Of a DNA stretch of 39,528 nucleotides, positions 24,937 through 34,033 are shown piece after piece. This DNA is from Microcaldota archaeon (GTDB lineage Archaea > Micrarchaeota > Micrarchaeia > Micrarchaeales > CABMGC01). The position numbers were made by a program, and so were the translations under genes. The stretch lies in contig DAHUYR010000027.1 in assembly GCA_027315135.1 (NCBI GenBank), positions 1 through 39,528 of the forward strand, read 5' to 3'. Position 1 is the stretch's first letter. Every line of letters begins with the position of its first letter. The notes beneath the pieces are model-generated. The model was not told where the DNA came from, did no database searches, and was given only the letters and a program-made list of their open reading frames with translations.

Positions 24937-26154
24937 CTATTCAGTATCTTTGTCCCGCTTTCCCTTCCCTATAGACAATCTGACCCCGTTTTGATCCCTT
25001 GTTATTATGACATCAAGGTCGTTGCTGCCAAGCATGCGCCTTAATTCCTCATAAGTGTAAGCCCCTATCATATTGTCATTTCTCTTTTCCTTCAGTATCT
25101 CGGAGCGCCTTTCCTTCAGGTCACTTTTCTCTATAGGTGAATAGACAAGCTGAAGCTTTGGCATCTCTGTTCCATAGGTATCCTCTATGCCAAGCTCTAT
25201 GGGCTTGTATCCCTCATTCTGGTAAATGAATGGGAGAACGGAGCTGAATTCAGAAGACATGTTTCCGGCAATCTTTGAAGCCTTGAGCTTATCTCCAGCT
25301 ATGACGAAATCGTCAGCATCAAGGAAGCCTACAAAGACCGAACCTCCTGCTTCCTTTACATTATCCTGAATAAGCTGGGAGACCAGCCTCAGTATGGTTA
25401 TGCCTGCATCCGGCCCGAACCTGCCTGCAAAATCTGCAAGCCCCTCAACCTTAAGCCTGCCTATCTCATAATCATTTGCAGATGCAACTCCCTTTTCCAC
25501 AGCTGCAGATATCTTCTCTTCGTTTGGCAGGTCTATGAGCGGATCAAACTTCTTGCCCTTCTTCTTCAAGAAGATTGTAACAAGATTCCTCAGCTCTGTA
25601 GGGTCGAAAGGCTTCTTTATGTAATAATCAGCTCCGTACTTTATTCCTTTAAACCTGTTAGACGTCGCATCCATGGCGCTCACTATTATTACTGTAGTGC
25701 CATTAAGCGTCGGATTTGTCTTTATGGACTGGCATATCTCAAGGCCATCTGCGCCGGGGAGCATAAGGTCAAGTATGACAAGATCTGGCTTTTCCATTCT
25801 TACCTTTCCCATTGCCTCCTTACCGTCATATATCTGCGTTATGTTGAAGCCCTTTCCCACAGACAGTGCCATAAGCTTGTTGATATTCTTATCATCCTCT
25901 ACAATCATTACCCTGTTCAACACCTGTTCATCCTGCAGCATGTAATACGTGAGTATTCCGCCGCTGCTTCTGGATGCGATTGCATTTGCCTCTTCAAGCT
26001 CCTCAAGCCCTTTCTTCAATAAACTCTCGCTTATCTTAAAGGAAGAAGTAAGTCCCTGCAGCTCATTGTACGTTACCTGCTGCCTGTCATTTATTATCGA
26101 TATTATGTCGGATTTTACAGATTCAACACTATCCATCTGATCGCCAGTATCCAT
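24937..26154 (-). CDS. Response regulator: N-terminal wHTH-like region + REC + degenerate GGDEF-like domain
   Basis: REC RVMIVEDDKNI...PDLVILDLMLPGADG...YYIKKPFDPTEL; then FDPLIDLPNEEKI...GFLDADDFVIAGD resembling a GGDEF domain with altered signature. Confidence 0.85.
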   Translation of the reverse strand: MDTGDQMDSVESVKSDIISIINDRQQVTYNELQGLTSSFKISESLLKKGLEELEEANAIASRSSGGILTYYMLQDEQVLNRVMIVEDDKNINKLMALSVGKGFNITQIYDGKEAMGKVRMEKPDLVILDLMLPGADGLEICQSIKTNPTLNGTTVIIVSAMDATSNRFKGIKYGADYYIKKPFDPTELRNLVTIFLKKKGKKFDPLIDLPNEEKISAAVEKGVASANDYEIGRLKVEGLADFAGRFGPDAGITILRLVSQLIQDNVKEAGGSVFVGFLDADDFVIAGDKLKASKIAGNMSSEFSSVLPFIYQNEGYKPIELGIEDTYGTEMPKLQLVYSPIEKSDLKERRSEILKEKRNDNMIGAYTYEELRRMLGSNDLDVIITRDQNGVRLSIGKGKRDKDTE

Positions 26155-26362
26155 CTGCCATATAAGGTATATATTCTTTCTGTAAGATTTCGTGCAAATA
26201 ACGCTATGGAACGCATTTCAATACTCCAAATCCCAGACAAGTGCAAGACAGTCAGATCTTGGCACGCAACAAAATTCAGGCGCATCGAAATACAAGCATT
26301 GTCACAGTGGCACTCGGTGAAGTTAAGTAAGATATTAAAATACGCGTGTATAAATCTAAAGC

Positions 26363-27334
26363 ATGGGATTTAGCAAGCATCTGCACTCTGCAGCACATCA
26401 TGCATCCAGGAAGATCGACAAGAAACCAATCATGGTTGCAGTGATAGCCATCATAATAATAGTGGCGGCGTATGCCGTTCTGTCATCAGGGGGCGGTGCA
26501 AGGCAGATAGGACAGAATTATACTTTTGCATTGCAGAAAGGGTCTGCGCAGAATCTAATGCTAAATAACGGTACACAGTTTTCAGTATATATGAATTATT
26601 CAACGCCTTTCGCGGCATACCTGTACGTCAGCAGCATACCTATCTTCCAGGGTCAGACAACAAGCATTACGCTCCAGAAAGGACAGGCTGCAAACATAAG
26701 CTTAAGTGATTCACAGTATGCGGACATAGAATTGAAGGTCTTATCATCAAACAATACTGGCGCAGTTCTCTCAGTTGTTCAGATACCTGGTGAGCTTAAG
26801 ATACCTGCAGGCACTTCAGGTGCAGGTACAACTGCACCAACAACAATAACGACTACTGCTTCAGGCACAACCACTGTGGCTACAACTGCACCAACAACAA
26901 CTGTAAACACCAGCGCACTTGCAGTTGCTGCATTCAATACCACATCAATCGGCACGCTCATAAACGGCTACGGCTTTTTATACAAGGCAACTCAGAGCTG
27001 CACCCCGTCTCTATACAATTCAACGTTCATATCAACACAGCACTCAGCCCCTTCAGGGCAGAATACCTACGACAACACAAGCAAAGTAACGCCTTATGAT
27101 ATGGTATACTCGATAGCTGAGGTATCATCAGGAACATACAATATAACGTATACTACTGTATCAAAGACTCTGGGATCAAAGGCGGCTCTCAACGCGCAGT
27201 TTGCGTATCCCTCAAACACTGTAATTACATATACTTTCACAGGAATATTTGCAGGAATGACTGATTCACAGGTGCAGTCTAACTTCAATTCGCAGAATTC
27301 GATAGGAAACGCATGTGCTGCTCTCATTCCTTGA
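26363..27334 (+). CDS. Secreted/N-terminally anchored protein with Thr-rich linker
   Basis: N-terminal TM PIMVAVIAIIIIVAAYAVL, sequon-rich ectodomain, T/A-rich linker TTAPTTITTTASGTTTVATTAPTTTV separating two beta-rich segments. Confidence 0.7.
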   Translation: MGFSKHLHSAAHHASRKIDKKPIMVAVIAIIIIVAAYAVLSSGGGARQIGQNYTFALQKGSAQNLMLNNGTQFSVYMNYSTPFAAYLYVSSIPIFQGQTTSITLQKGQAANISLSDSQYADIELKVLSSNNTGAVLSVVQIPGELKIPAGTSGAGTTAPTTITTTASGTTTVATTAPTTTVNTSALAVAAFNTTSIGTLINGYGFLYKATQSCTPSLYNSTFISTQHSAPSGQNTYDNTSKVTPYDMVYSIAEVSSGTYNITYTTVSKTLGSKAALNAQFAYPSNTVITYTFTGIFAGMTDSQVQSNFNSQNSIGNACAALIP

Positions 27335-29588
27335 TCTTTTCTTTCGGCGCCTGCTTCTTAGTCTTTCTCTTTGTCTTAGGAACAAACGGTATTGTGAACC
27401 AGAATTCACTGCCCTTGCCCTGTTCCGATTCCAGATCAACTCTTCCTCCATGAAGGTTTACTATCTCCTTTGTTATGGATAAACCCAGCCCGGTTCCCGC
27501 TCCCTCCTGCATCTTCATATCCTTCCTATGCACCTGGAAGAACTTCTTGAAGACCTTTTTCTTCTCGTCCTTTGCAATGCCTATTCCAGTATCCTTTACC
27601 GCTATTCTTACGTACTTGCTGGTCTTGGAAGAACGTGTCACTATCACGTCTATGCCTCCTTTTTCAGTAAACTTTACCGCATTGCCTATAAGATTCACAA
27701 GAACCTGTATGAGCCTGTTTGGATCCGCTTCAATTTCAGGCACATCATAATCCACCTTTGTGTTGAAGTACAATCCCTTTCCCTTGCACACCTCCTCAAA
27801 CGCCTTTATGCTCGGGTTGTTCAGAAGCTCGTTCAGGTTGACCTGCTGCAGGTCAAGCGTGACCTTTCCGGAATTGAGCTTTGCCACATCAAGTATCTGC
27901 CCTATGAGAAACATCAGCCTGTCCAGCTCATCCATTATTATGCTAAGATAACCCTTCTGCTCCTCGGTAAGCACTCCGAACTCCCCTTTGTATAACAGCT
28001 TTGAAAAGCCCTTGATATTGGTTATCGGAGTCTTCAGATCGTGAGATATGTTATATATGAACTGGGTCTTGAGGTCGCTCTCGGCCTTGTATTTCTCCAG
28101 TTCGCGTAGCCGTTTCTCAATTTCATCCTGCAACTCATCTGCTCTTATCTTGGTGGCCAGCTCCTTGCCTATTATCAGGAAGTTTATGTTACTGCCGTAT
28201 CCATCATTTATTTTCTTTATGCTAAGCCTGAAAGGCACTGCGGAATCGTTGTTCTTAGCAAGCATATTTGCAAACATGTCGGTTACTACTCCATTCTTCT
28301 TCGCAATCGATATGTATGAGCTCAGCTTCTGACCCGATCCGCCGTCATATATGCTTGTAATCGGCTTTCCCACAATCTCTTCTTGCGTGTATTTTAAGAT
28401 CTTCTCGAAGCTTTTGTTCACCTGAGTTATCATTCCATTTTCATCTATCTTTATCACTGCGTCATTCGATATCCCAACTACCTGGTCAAACGCAGAACTC
28501 AACTCATTGAAATATCTTTCATACTCTTTAGACAGTATGCAGCATATAGAATCCTCTATCTTGTATATATGCGCCTTTACGTCGGCATTCATCCCATTTC
28601 CCGTGCTGAGCCTTATGCTGCCAGAGTAGTTGTTGTTAGCCGAAGAGGCCAACGATGTTTTTAGTGCTGCTCCGTTGTACACAACATCAGCAAAATTTGC
28701 CCCTATTATATCTCTAGGAACAAGTCCAAGTATATCGGCAGCATTGCTGCTCACCCATTTTATTTTGAGATCCTTGTCCATCGAGATGAATATCTCGCTC
28801 CGGCTCTTCTGGGCAAGCTCAACTATATCCTCAAGATTCCTGAATTCCGTCATATTCTGTATGAGTATATGCGTCAGTCTGTCATTAACTGAATTTCCTC
28901 TTATCACAAACAACCTCCCATCAGGAATTCTGGTGGTTATCGGTATTCCTGAGAAAAGTCCCTTTATGCTCTGCTCATCAACGCCAAAATTGCCAATGAA
29001 GCTCTTCCCAAGCGCTTCCTTCACAGAATAATCGAAAAGGTTGGCATATTCTTTATTTGCCTTTACTACATGCCCATTCTTGTCTATGAGCGCCTGCGGG
29101 GAAGATGAGTTGAATGCGGCATCAAAATACTTTGCAAGGTTTACGCTCTTCTCCCTCTCAGATAGGAAGAGAGCCGCGTTTCCTACTGCCTCAACCATCA
29201 CCACAGCATCCGATATGGCACTCCCTCCAAACGCCTCCTCCTGTTTTGACAGGAGTATAAGCAGCCCGAATTTCTTTTCATATGCGCTTATCGGAAGAAC
29301 CATGCAACTCTTATATCCTTTGTTGTAGTATTCTATCAACTCGGGAAAGGCGGAATAGTCACTAAGGCTATTATCCACATAAGGCTTTCTTGTATTGAAT
29401 ATGAATTCCTCAAAATTGCCCACCTTGCTATCAGAGGAACGCTCCTTTATTATGACGCTGTCAACCCCGCTTACGCTCTGCATCTTAACGGAAAATCTCT
29501 TCATAAGTTCTGCAGGGTTACTGGCTTCTTTGTAAAGGCCCATCACTACAGAAAATAAATTATCATAACGGTCGCCATCCATGAACAT
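27324..29588 (-). CDS. PAS-containing sensor histidine kinase with N-terminal GAF-like region
   Basis: HisKA FIYNISHDLKTPITNIKGFSKLL; HATPase NLIGNAVKFTEKGG, VKDTGIGIAKDEKKKVF, GTGLGLSITKEIV; PAS-like repeats. Start set to MFMDGDRYD rather than track start 29630. Confidence 0.93.
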   Translation of the reverse strand: MFMDGDRYDNLFSVVMGLYKEASNPAELMKRFSVKMQSVSGVDSVIIKERSSDSKVGNFEEFIFNTRKPYVDNSLSDYSAFPELIEYYNKGYKSCMVLPISAYEKKFGLLILLSKQEEAFGGSAISDAVVMVEAVGNAALFLSEREKSVNLAKYFDAAFNSSSPQALIDKNGHVVKANKEYANLFDYSVKEALGKSFIGNFGVDEQSIKGLFSGIPITTRIPDGRLFVIRGNSVNDRLTHILIQNMTEFRNLEDIVELAQKSRSEIFISMDKDLKIKWVSSNAADILGLVPRDIIGANFADVVYNGAALKTSLASSANNNYSGSIRLSTGNGMNADVKAHIYKIEDSICCILSKEYERYFNELSSAFDQVVGISNDAVIKIDENGMITQVNKSFEKILKYTQEEIVGKPITSIYDGGSGQKLSSYISIAKKNGVVTDMFANMLAKNNDSAVPFRLSIKKINDGYGSNINFLIIGKELATKIRADELQDEIEKRLRELEKYKAESDLKTQFIYNISHDLKTPITNIKGFSKLLYKGEFGVLTEEQKGYLSIIMDELDRLMFLIGQILDVAKLNSGKVTLDLQQVNLNELLNNPSIKAFEEVCKGKGLYFNTKVDYDVPEIEADPNRLIQVLVNLIGNAVKFTEKGGIDVIVTRSSKTSKYVRIAVKDTGIGIAKDEKKKVFKKFFQVHRKDMKMQEGAGTGLGLSITKEIVNLHGGRVDLESEQGKGSEFWFTIPFVPKTKRKTKKQAPKEKIKE

Positions 29589-29642
29589 AATTTCAATTAA
29601 AAGGATTATAAATGTGCATCGTAAAATCATGTTAGTGTTCTA

Positions 29643-30302
29643 ATGATTGCAAAAGAGACGTTTGAAGGAGTATTCAGGGTCAACGGAAAGCTGGCAACAA
29701 TAAACCTGGCGCCTGGCGAGAAGGTGTACGGAGAGGACCTCATCAAGGCTGACGGAACAGAGTATAGGTTATGGAATCCATACAGATCCAAACTTGCTGC
29801 GGCCATACTAAAAGGAATGAAGCACATGCAGATCAAAAAAGGCAGCAAGGTGCTTTACCTAGGCGCTGCTACCGGGACAACATGCAGCCACATAAGCGAC
29901 ATAATATCTACCGAAGGCGAGCTATACTGCGTAGAGATATCGGAAAGGAGCGTTCGCGACCTGATAAAAGTGTGTGAGAAGAGAGAAAACATGTTACCTA
30001 TACTGGAAAATGCAAGGAACGCTGAGAAGTATGCCGAAGATGTAGGAAAAGCCGACGTATTGTACCAGGACATAGCTGCGCGGGACCAGGCACAGATGCT
30101 GATTGAGAATAGCAGATTCATAAGCAAAGGGAGCTACGCATACGTTGCCATAAAATCGCAAAGCATAAGCGTTTCAAAGAATCCAAAGGTAGTCTACAAG
30201 GAATTTCTGAAATCAGTTTCCAGTACTTTTGAAGTTGTAGAGCTGATTGATATTATGCCGTTTGACAAGATGCACCTGTTCGCAGTCCTAAAAAAATGCT
30301 GA
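29643..30302 (+). CDS. flpA: Fibrillarin-like rRNA/tRNA 2'-O-methyltransferase
   Basis: TEYRLWNPYRSKLAAAILKG, VLYLGAATGTTCSHISDI, DVLYQDIAARDQAQMLIEN. Confidence 0.97.
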   Translation: MIAKETFEGVFRVNGKLATINLAPGEKVYGEDLIKADGTEYRLWNPYRSKLAAAILKGMKHMQIKKGSKVLYLGAATGTTCSHISDIISTEGELYCVEISERSVRDLIKVCEKRENMLPILENARNAEKYAEDVGKADVLYQDIAARDQAQMLIENSRFISKGSYAYVAIKSQSISVSKNPKVVYKEFLKSVSSTFEVVELIDIMPFDKMHLFAVLKKC

Positions 30303-30335
30303 CATATATAAATTGTTTTATGATACAAATTAATT

Positions 30336-31157
30336 ATGAGCCTGTATCATACTGCAAGAACGTTCAAGCTTCCCGAATCAAAAGCCAGATGCACCTATTG
30401 CTCAACAGAGTACATGCGCGTTGAAGGGCAGTATTCAATATGCCCATTATGTGAATCCATCGTTGCTACGGGGGAAAAAAGCCCTCTGGATCCTGCGCTC
30501 CTGTCCAAGCTTGCCGGAATAAAAGTCTCGATAACAAAGGGCTCTTACCTGGAAGCTGCTGAAAATGCAGAAACCCTGGCTACGAGCCAAGATCCTAAAG
30601 TGTTGTACGCTCTTGCATCGCTATACAAGTTGTTATCCGACATAACCTATCTTGATGTGGACTATTCGCTGAAGGCATTCATGGAGAGAAATGCCGACAA
30701 CAAGAATAACGAGACTAAAAGGAACAAGCATAATGCGATGCACCTAGAATCAAGGAACAGAGAATGCCTTCATAAATGCATAGAAATCTTGGAGCTGTCA
30801 GGGGCCTCAGACGAGCAATCAATATTCATCAAGGCAATGGCAGAGATAAAGCTGAAGAGATACGCGCATGCTACAATAATCCTGTCCAAACAGCCTGACA
30901 AGGGTCTTGCATTGATGTATGCTAATATGGTTCTTGCAACCGATTCAAAGGAGAAAACTGCAGAGAAAAGGATAACTGCACTTCTTAAGGCAGGAGAGAC
31001 AAGCGCGATATTTTACGCTGCAAAATACCTCGCCATGAGGAAGGAATTTGATAATGCTGAAAGGTTAATTGATATCATATCTGCGTTCGTAAACCTTCCG
31101 AAGTATGGCATCTACAAGAAGAAAATAAGCAGTGTTGCACAGGCTGCAGGCGTATAA
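30336..31157 (+). CDS. Hypothetical protein: zinc ribbon + TPR-like helical repeats
   Basis: CTYCSTEY...CPLCES; alpha-alpha repeat-like C-terminal region. Confidence 0.65.
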   Translation: MSLYHTARTFKLPESKARCTYCSTEYMRVEGQYSICPLCESIVATGEKSPLDPALLSKLAGIKVSITKGSYLEAAENAETLATSQDPKVLYALASLYKLLSDITYLDVDYSLKAFMERNADNKNNETKRNKHNAMHLESRNRECLHKCIEILELSGASDEQSIFIKAMAEIKLKRYAHATIILSKQPDKGLALMYANMVLATDSKEKTAEKRITALLKAGETSAIFYAAKYLAMRKEFDNAERLIDIISAFVNLPKYGIYKKKISSVAQAAGV

Positions 31158-31165
31158 TCCGATAT

Positions 31166-32605
31166 TTATCCTTTTATAACTGCTATTGGCACGTTCCTTG
31201 AAACCGGAACCGCAAGCTCTGCACCTTTGACAATCCTTATCACTTCATCAATGTCTTTGTAGACCCACTCTGACTCCTCGCTCACGAGCCTCTGGTCATG
31301 GACCCGCAGCTCTATATTTTTGCTCTTCATCGAAGACAGGGTTTTTTCCGCGCCAATCTCGCGTAATGCCTGGTGCCTTGACATGACTCTTCCGGCTCCA
31401 TGGCACGCTGAGCCCAACGTCTCTTTCATGGCTCCTTCAGCCCCAGCAAGGATGTAGCTCGCCGTTCCCATGCTTCCAGGTATCAGCACAGGCTGCCCAC
31501 ACTCCCTGTATGCTTCAGGTATCTCCTTCCTGCCCTTTGCAAAGGCTCTTGTAGCTCCCTTCCTGTGGACATATACTTTCTGCATATGCCCTTCTACCTT
31601 ATGCTCCTCAAGCTTTGCAATATTGTGCGAAAGGTCATAAAGCAGGCTCATGCCAAGTTCATCATGACTCTTGTTAAAGACCTTTGAGAAGCTCTCCCTT
31701 ATCATATGCGTTATCATTTCACGGTTTGCAAAAGCAAAATTGACGCCGCACTTCATCGCCTTCAGGTAATCATCTGCCTCCTTGCTCTTTACATGGGCGT
31801 AGCTAAGTTCAGGATCAACAATCTTTATGCCATTCCTTGCCTGATATTCTGCAAGCGTGCGCAGATAGTCACTACATATCTGGTGACCGAAGCCCCTTGA
31901 GCCGGTATGCACCATTATGACTATCTGTCCCTCGTAAATCCCATATGCTTTTGCAAGCTTTCCGTCAAATATGTTGCCTACTTTCTGTATCTCAAGGAAA
32001 TGGTTGCCAGCTCCAAGAGTGCCAAGCTGGTTCCTTCCCCTAGATTTTGCACGCTGGCTGACTTTGGAGAAATCTGCCCCTTGCATGCAGCCATTCTCCT
32101 CCATATGCTCTATGTCTTCATGAACTCCAAATCCCTTCTCAACAAGGTATGCTGCCCCTTCATGTGCCACCTTCTCAAGATCTGCGGGGTCAAAACCCAT
32201 CTTCAGCCTGCTATCAAGCCCGCTCGGAACGCTGGCGAAGATATGATCGGAGAGCTTCTTAATATTCTTCTTAATATCAGGCTCTTCAAGGTTGGTCCTT
32301 ATCACACGTATCCCGCAGTTAATATCGAATCCTATTGCTCCGGGAGAAATGATTCCCTCATCAGCATCAAAGCCTGCAACTCCTCCCACAGGAAAACCAT
32401 ATCCCTCATGCCCGTCAGGCATGACCATAACATTGCCGCGTATTCCCGGAAGCGTTGCCGCATTTGCAGCCTGCTGCATAGTTCTATCTTGCTTAAGGTT
32501 TTGCATAAGCTTTTCAGAAGAATAGACTGTGACTCCTGTATTCATCCCCAGCGCCTTATCCTTTGCGATTTCGAACCTGAAATCATCAATCCTTTCCACT
32601 TTCAT
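31166..32605 (-). CDS. rtcB: RNA-splicing ligase RtcB (tRNA ligase)
   Basis: MPDGHEGYGFPVGGVAGFD, GFDINCGIRVIRTNL, GTLGAGNHFLEIQ, MVHTGSRGFGHQ, GSACHGAGRVMSR. Confidence 0.97.
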   Translation of the reverse strand: MKVERIDDFRFEIAKDKALGMNTGVTVYSSEKLMQNLKQDRTMQQAANAATLPGIRGNVMVMPDGHEGYGFPVGGVAGFDADEGIISPGAIGFDINCGIRVIRTNLEEPDIKKNIKKLSDHIFASVPSGLDSRLKMGFDPADLEKVAHEGAAYLVEKGFGVHEDIEHMEENGCMQGADFSKVSQRAKSRGRNQLGTLGAGNHFLEIQKVGNIFDGKLAKAYGIYEGQIVIMVHTGSRGFGHQICSDYLRTLAEYQARNGIKIVDPELSYAHVKSKEADDYLKAMKCGVNFAFANREMITHMIRESFSKVFNKSHDELGMSLLYDLSHNIAKLEEHKVEGHMQKVYVHRKGATRAFAKGRKEIPEAYRECGQPVLIPGSMGTASYILAGAEGAMKETLGSACHGAGRVMSRHQALREIGAEKTLSSMKSKNIELRVHDQRLVSEESEWVYKDIDEVIRIVKGAELAVPVSRNVPIAVIKG

Positions 32606-32715
32606 AGCCTAACCTTTAAATATCATGAAAACCGAGGAAATCACACATTTTATCAATGCAAACTTATAAATACTAGATAAGATTATATAATGGCGTATAT
32701 AATTAAATAAGCCGT

Positions 32716-32813
32716 GCAGGGATGGCGGAGCCTGGTCAAACGCGACAGACTCAAGATCTGTTGGCTTAGGCCTACGGGAGTTCAATAACACTGAACAAAT
32801 CTCTCTCCCTGCA
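32716..32813 (+). tRNA. tRNA-Leu(CAA) with 13-nt insert in the T-loop (32786..32798)
   Basis: GCAGGGA/TCCCTGC acceptor, ACAGA-CTCAAGA-TCTGT anticodon arm, long variable arm, GGGAG-TTCAA[TAACACTGAACAA]AT-CTCTC. Confidence 0.92.
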
Positions 32814-32849
32814 CTGTAATTTACTATAAACAACTGCAAATGTGATTAA

Positions 32850-33572
32850 ATGGCGACAACTAAGAAAAAACTCTCAAAAAAAGCTAACCCTATCAAGAAG
32901 TCTTCAAAGACACCTTCCCACTCTAAGAGGGCGAAGCTCAAACCACTGGTAAATTTGGAAGTGCCGCACTATCCTCAAACAGAGGAGTTCACCAGCTCTG
33001 CAGCGTGTGCCATGATGGTCCTAAAATTCATGAATAAAAACTTCAAGCTATCAAAGGATCAGGAATACGGTATATGGCAAGAAGCTGTCAACGGCAGCGT
33101 ATGGCACGGCTCAAAATATGGGATAGCATATGCTCTCGCAAAACGCGGTGCAAGAGTTAAGATAATAAGCAACACAAAGGATGAAGGTTACGACAGGAAG
33201 CTTGCTGTGTATGAAAACGTCAATCTTGACACCTTAACTGCATCATTCAACGAGATAAAAGGCAAGGCAATCTCGATGAAGGTAGATGAGGAGCACTCGA
33301 GCAACATAACTATAAATTCAATAAAGAAGACTCTTTCGTCAAACCAGCTGCCTATCGTACTAATAGATGCCAATGTGATTAATCCTTACATGGAATCCTC
33401 CCCGCACTGGGTAGTGGTGACCGGCTATGACAAGGATGCATTCTTCATAAACGATCCGTACTCTGACAGCACTATGACTCTTGATGCGGAGGTATTCAAG
33501 TCTGCCTTAGGGTATGACAACGCAGAGAAGAATTTCCATATAATAGCTACCGACCTGCGGAAAAGGAAGTAA
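32850..33572 (+). CDS. Peptidase C39-like (C39_2/DUF3335-type) protein, nucleophile position apparently Ser
   Basis: VPHYPQTEEFTSSAACAMMVLKF, PHWVVVTGYDKDAFFINDPYSD. Confidence 0.75.
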   Translation: MATTKKKLSKKANPIKKSSKTPSHSKRAKLKPLVNLEVPHYPQTEEFTSSAACAMMVLKFMNKNFKLSKDQEYGIWQEAVNGSVWHGSKYGIAYALAKRGARVKIISNTKDEGYDRKLAVYENVNLDTLTASFNEIKGKAISMKVDEEHSSNITINSIKKTLSSNQLPIVLIDANVINPYMESSPHWVVVTGYDKDAFFINDPYSDSTMTLDAEVFKSALGYDNAEKNFHIIATDLRKRK

Positions 33573-33575
33573 TCC

Positions 33576-33887
33576 TCAAACCAAGGTCTCCGACAGGAAG
33601 CCCCTTGAAGAGAAGAGCCTGCGGAACCCGTTTCTGTGAGCATTCCTGTTTCTGCTTGCCTTTGTTTTGGTTGCCTTCTTTGTAACATTGTAGCAATCTA
33701 CGCAGAGCAGCCTTTTCCTGACTATTCCGCTCCTGACGTAGAAGTCCCTATCCTGTATGTACGAAGACGGCATCACCTTTATCTCGTCTTTTCCAAATTC
33801 CTTCCTGCAATTCATGCAACTGTTGTTAAGGAACCGGACCAGCGAGTCTTCCCCTCTCCCCTGCATTTCTAGAGCCATTGTATCCAT
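33576..33887 (-). CDS. Small Cys-pair (zinc-finger-like) hypothetical protein
   Basis: CMNCRKEF...LLCVDCYNVTKK two CxxC motifs. Confidence 0.6.
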   Translation of the reverse strand: MDTMALEMQGRGEDSLVRFLNNSCMNCRKEFGKDEIKVMPSSYIQDRDFYVRSGIVRKRLLCVDCYNVTKKATKTKASRNRNAHRNGFRRLFSSRGFLSETLV

Positions 33888-34033
33888 GTTATCCCCAAAC
33901 AGTATCTCTTCTTTCTATCCTATTTAAACATTCCGAAATAGCGGAAGTGCACCTCAGCAAAATTTAAATATCATGATCTGTCTCAAATAAAGGTAAGTTC
34001 TCTACAGGACTCATTCTTGAAAGGTGACCACGT

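Noticed and set aside
31907-32680. 257-aa plus-strand ORF opposite rtcB
   Set aside because: Shadow ORF over a strongly conserved RtcB frame.
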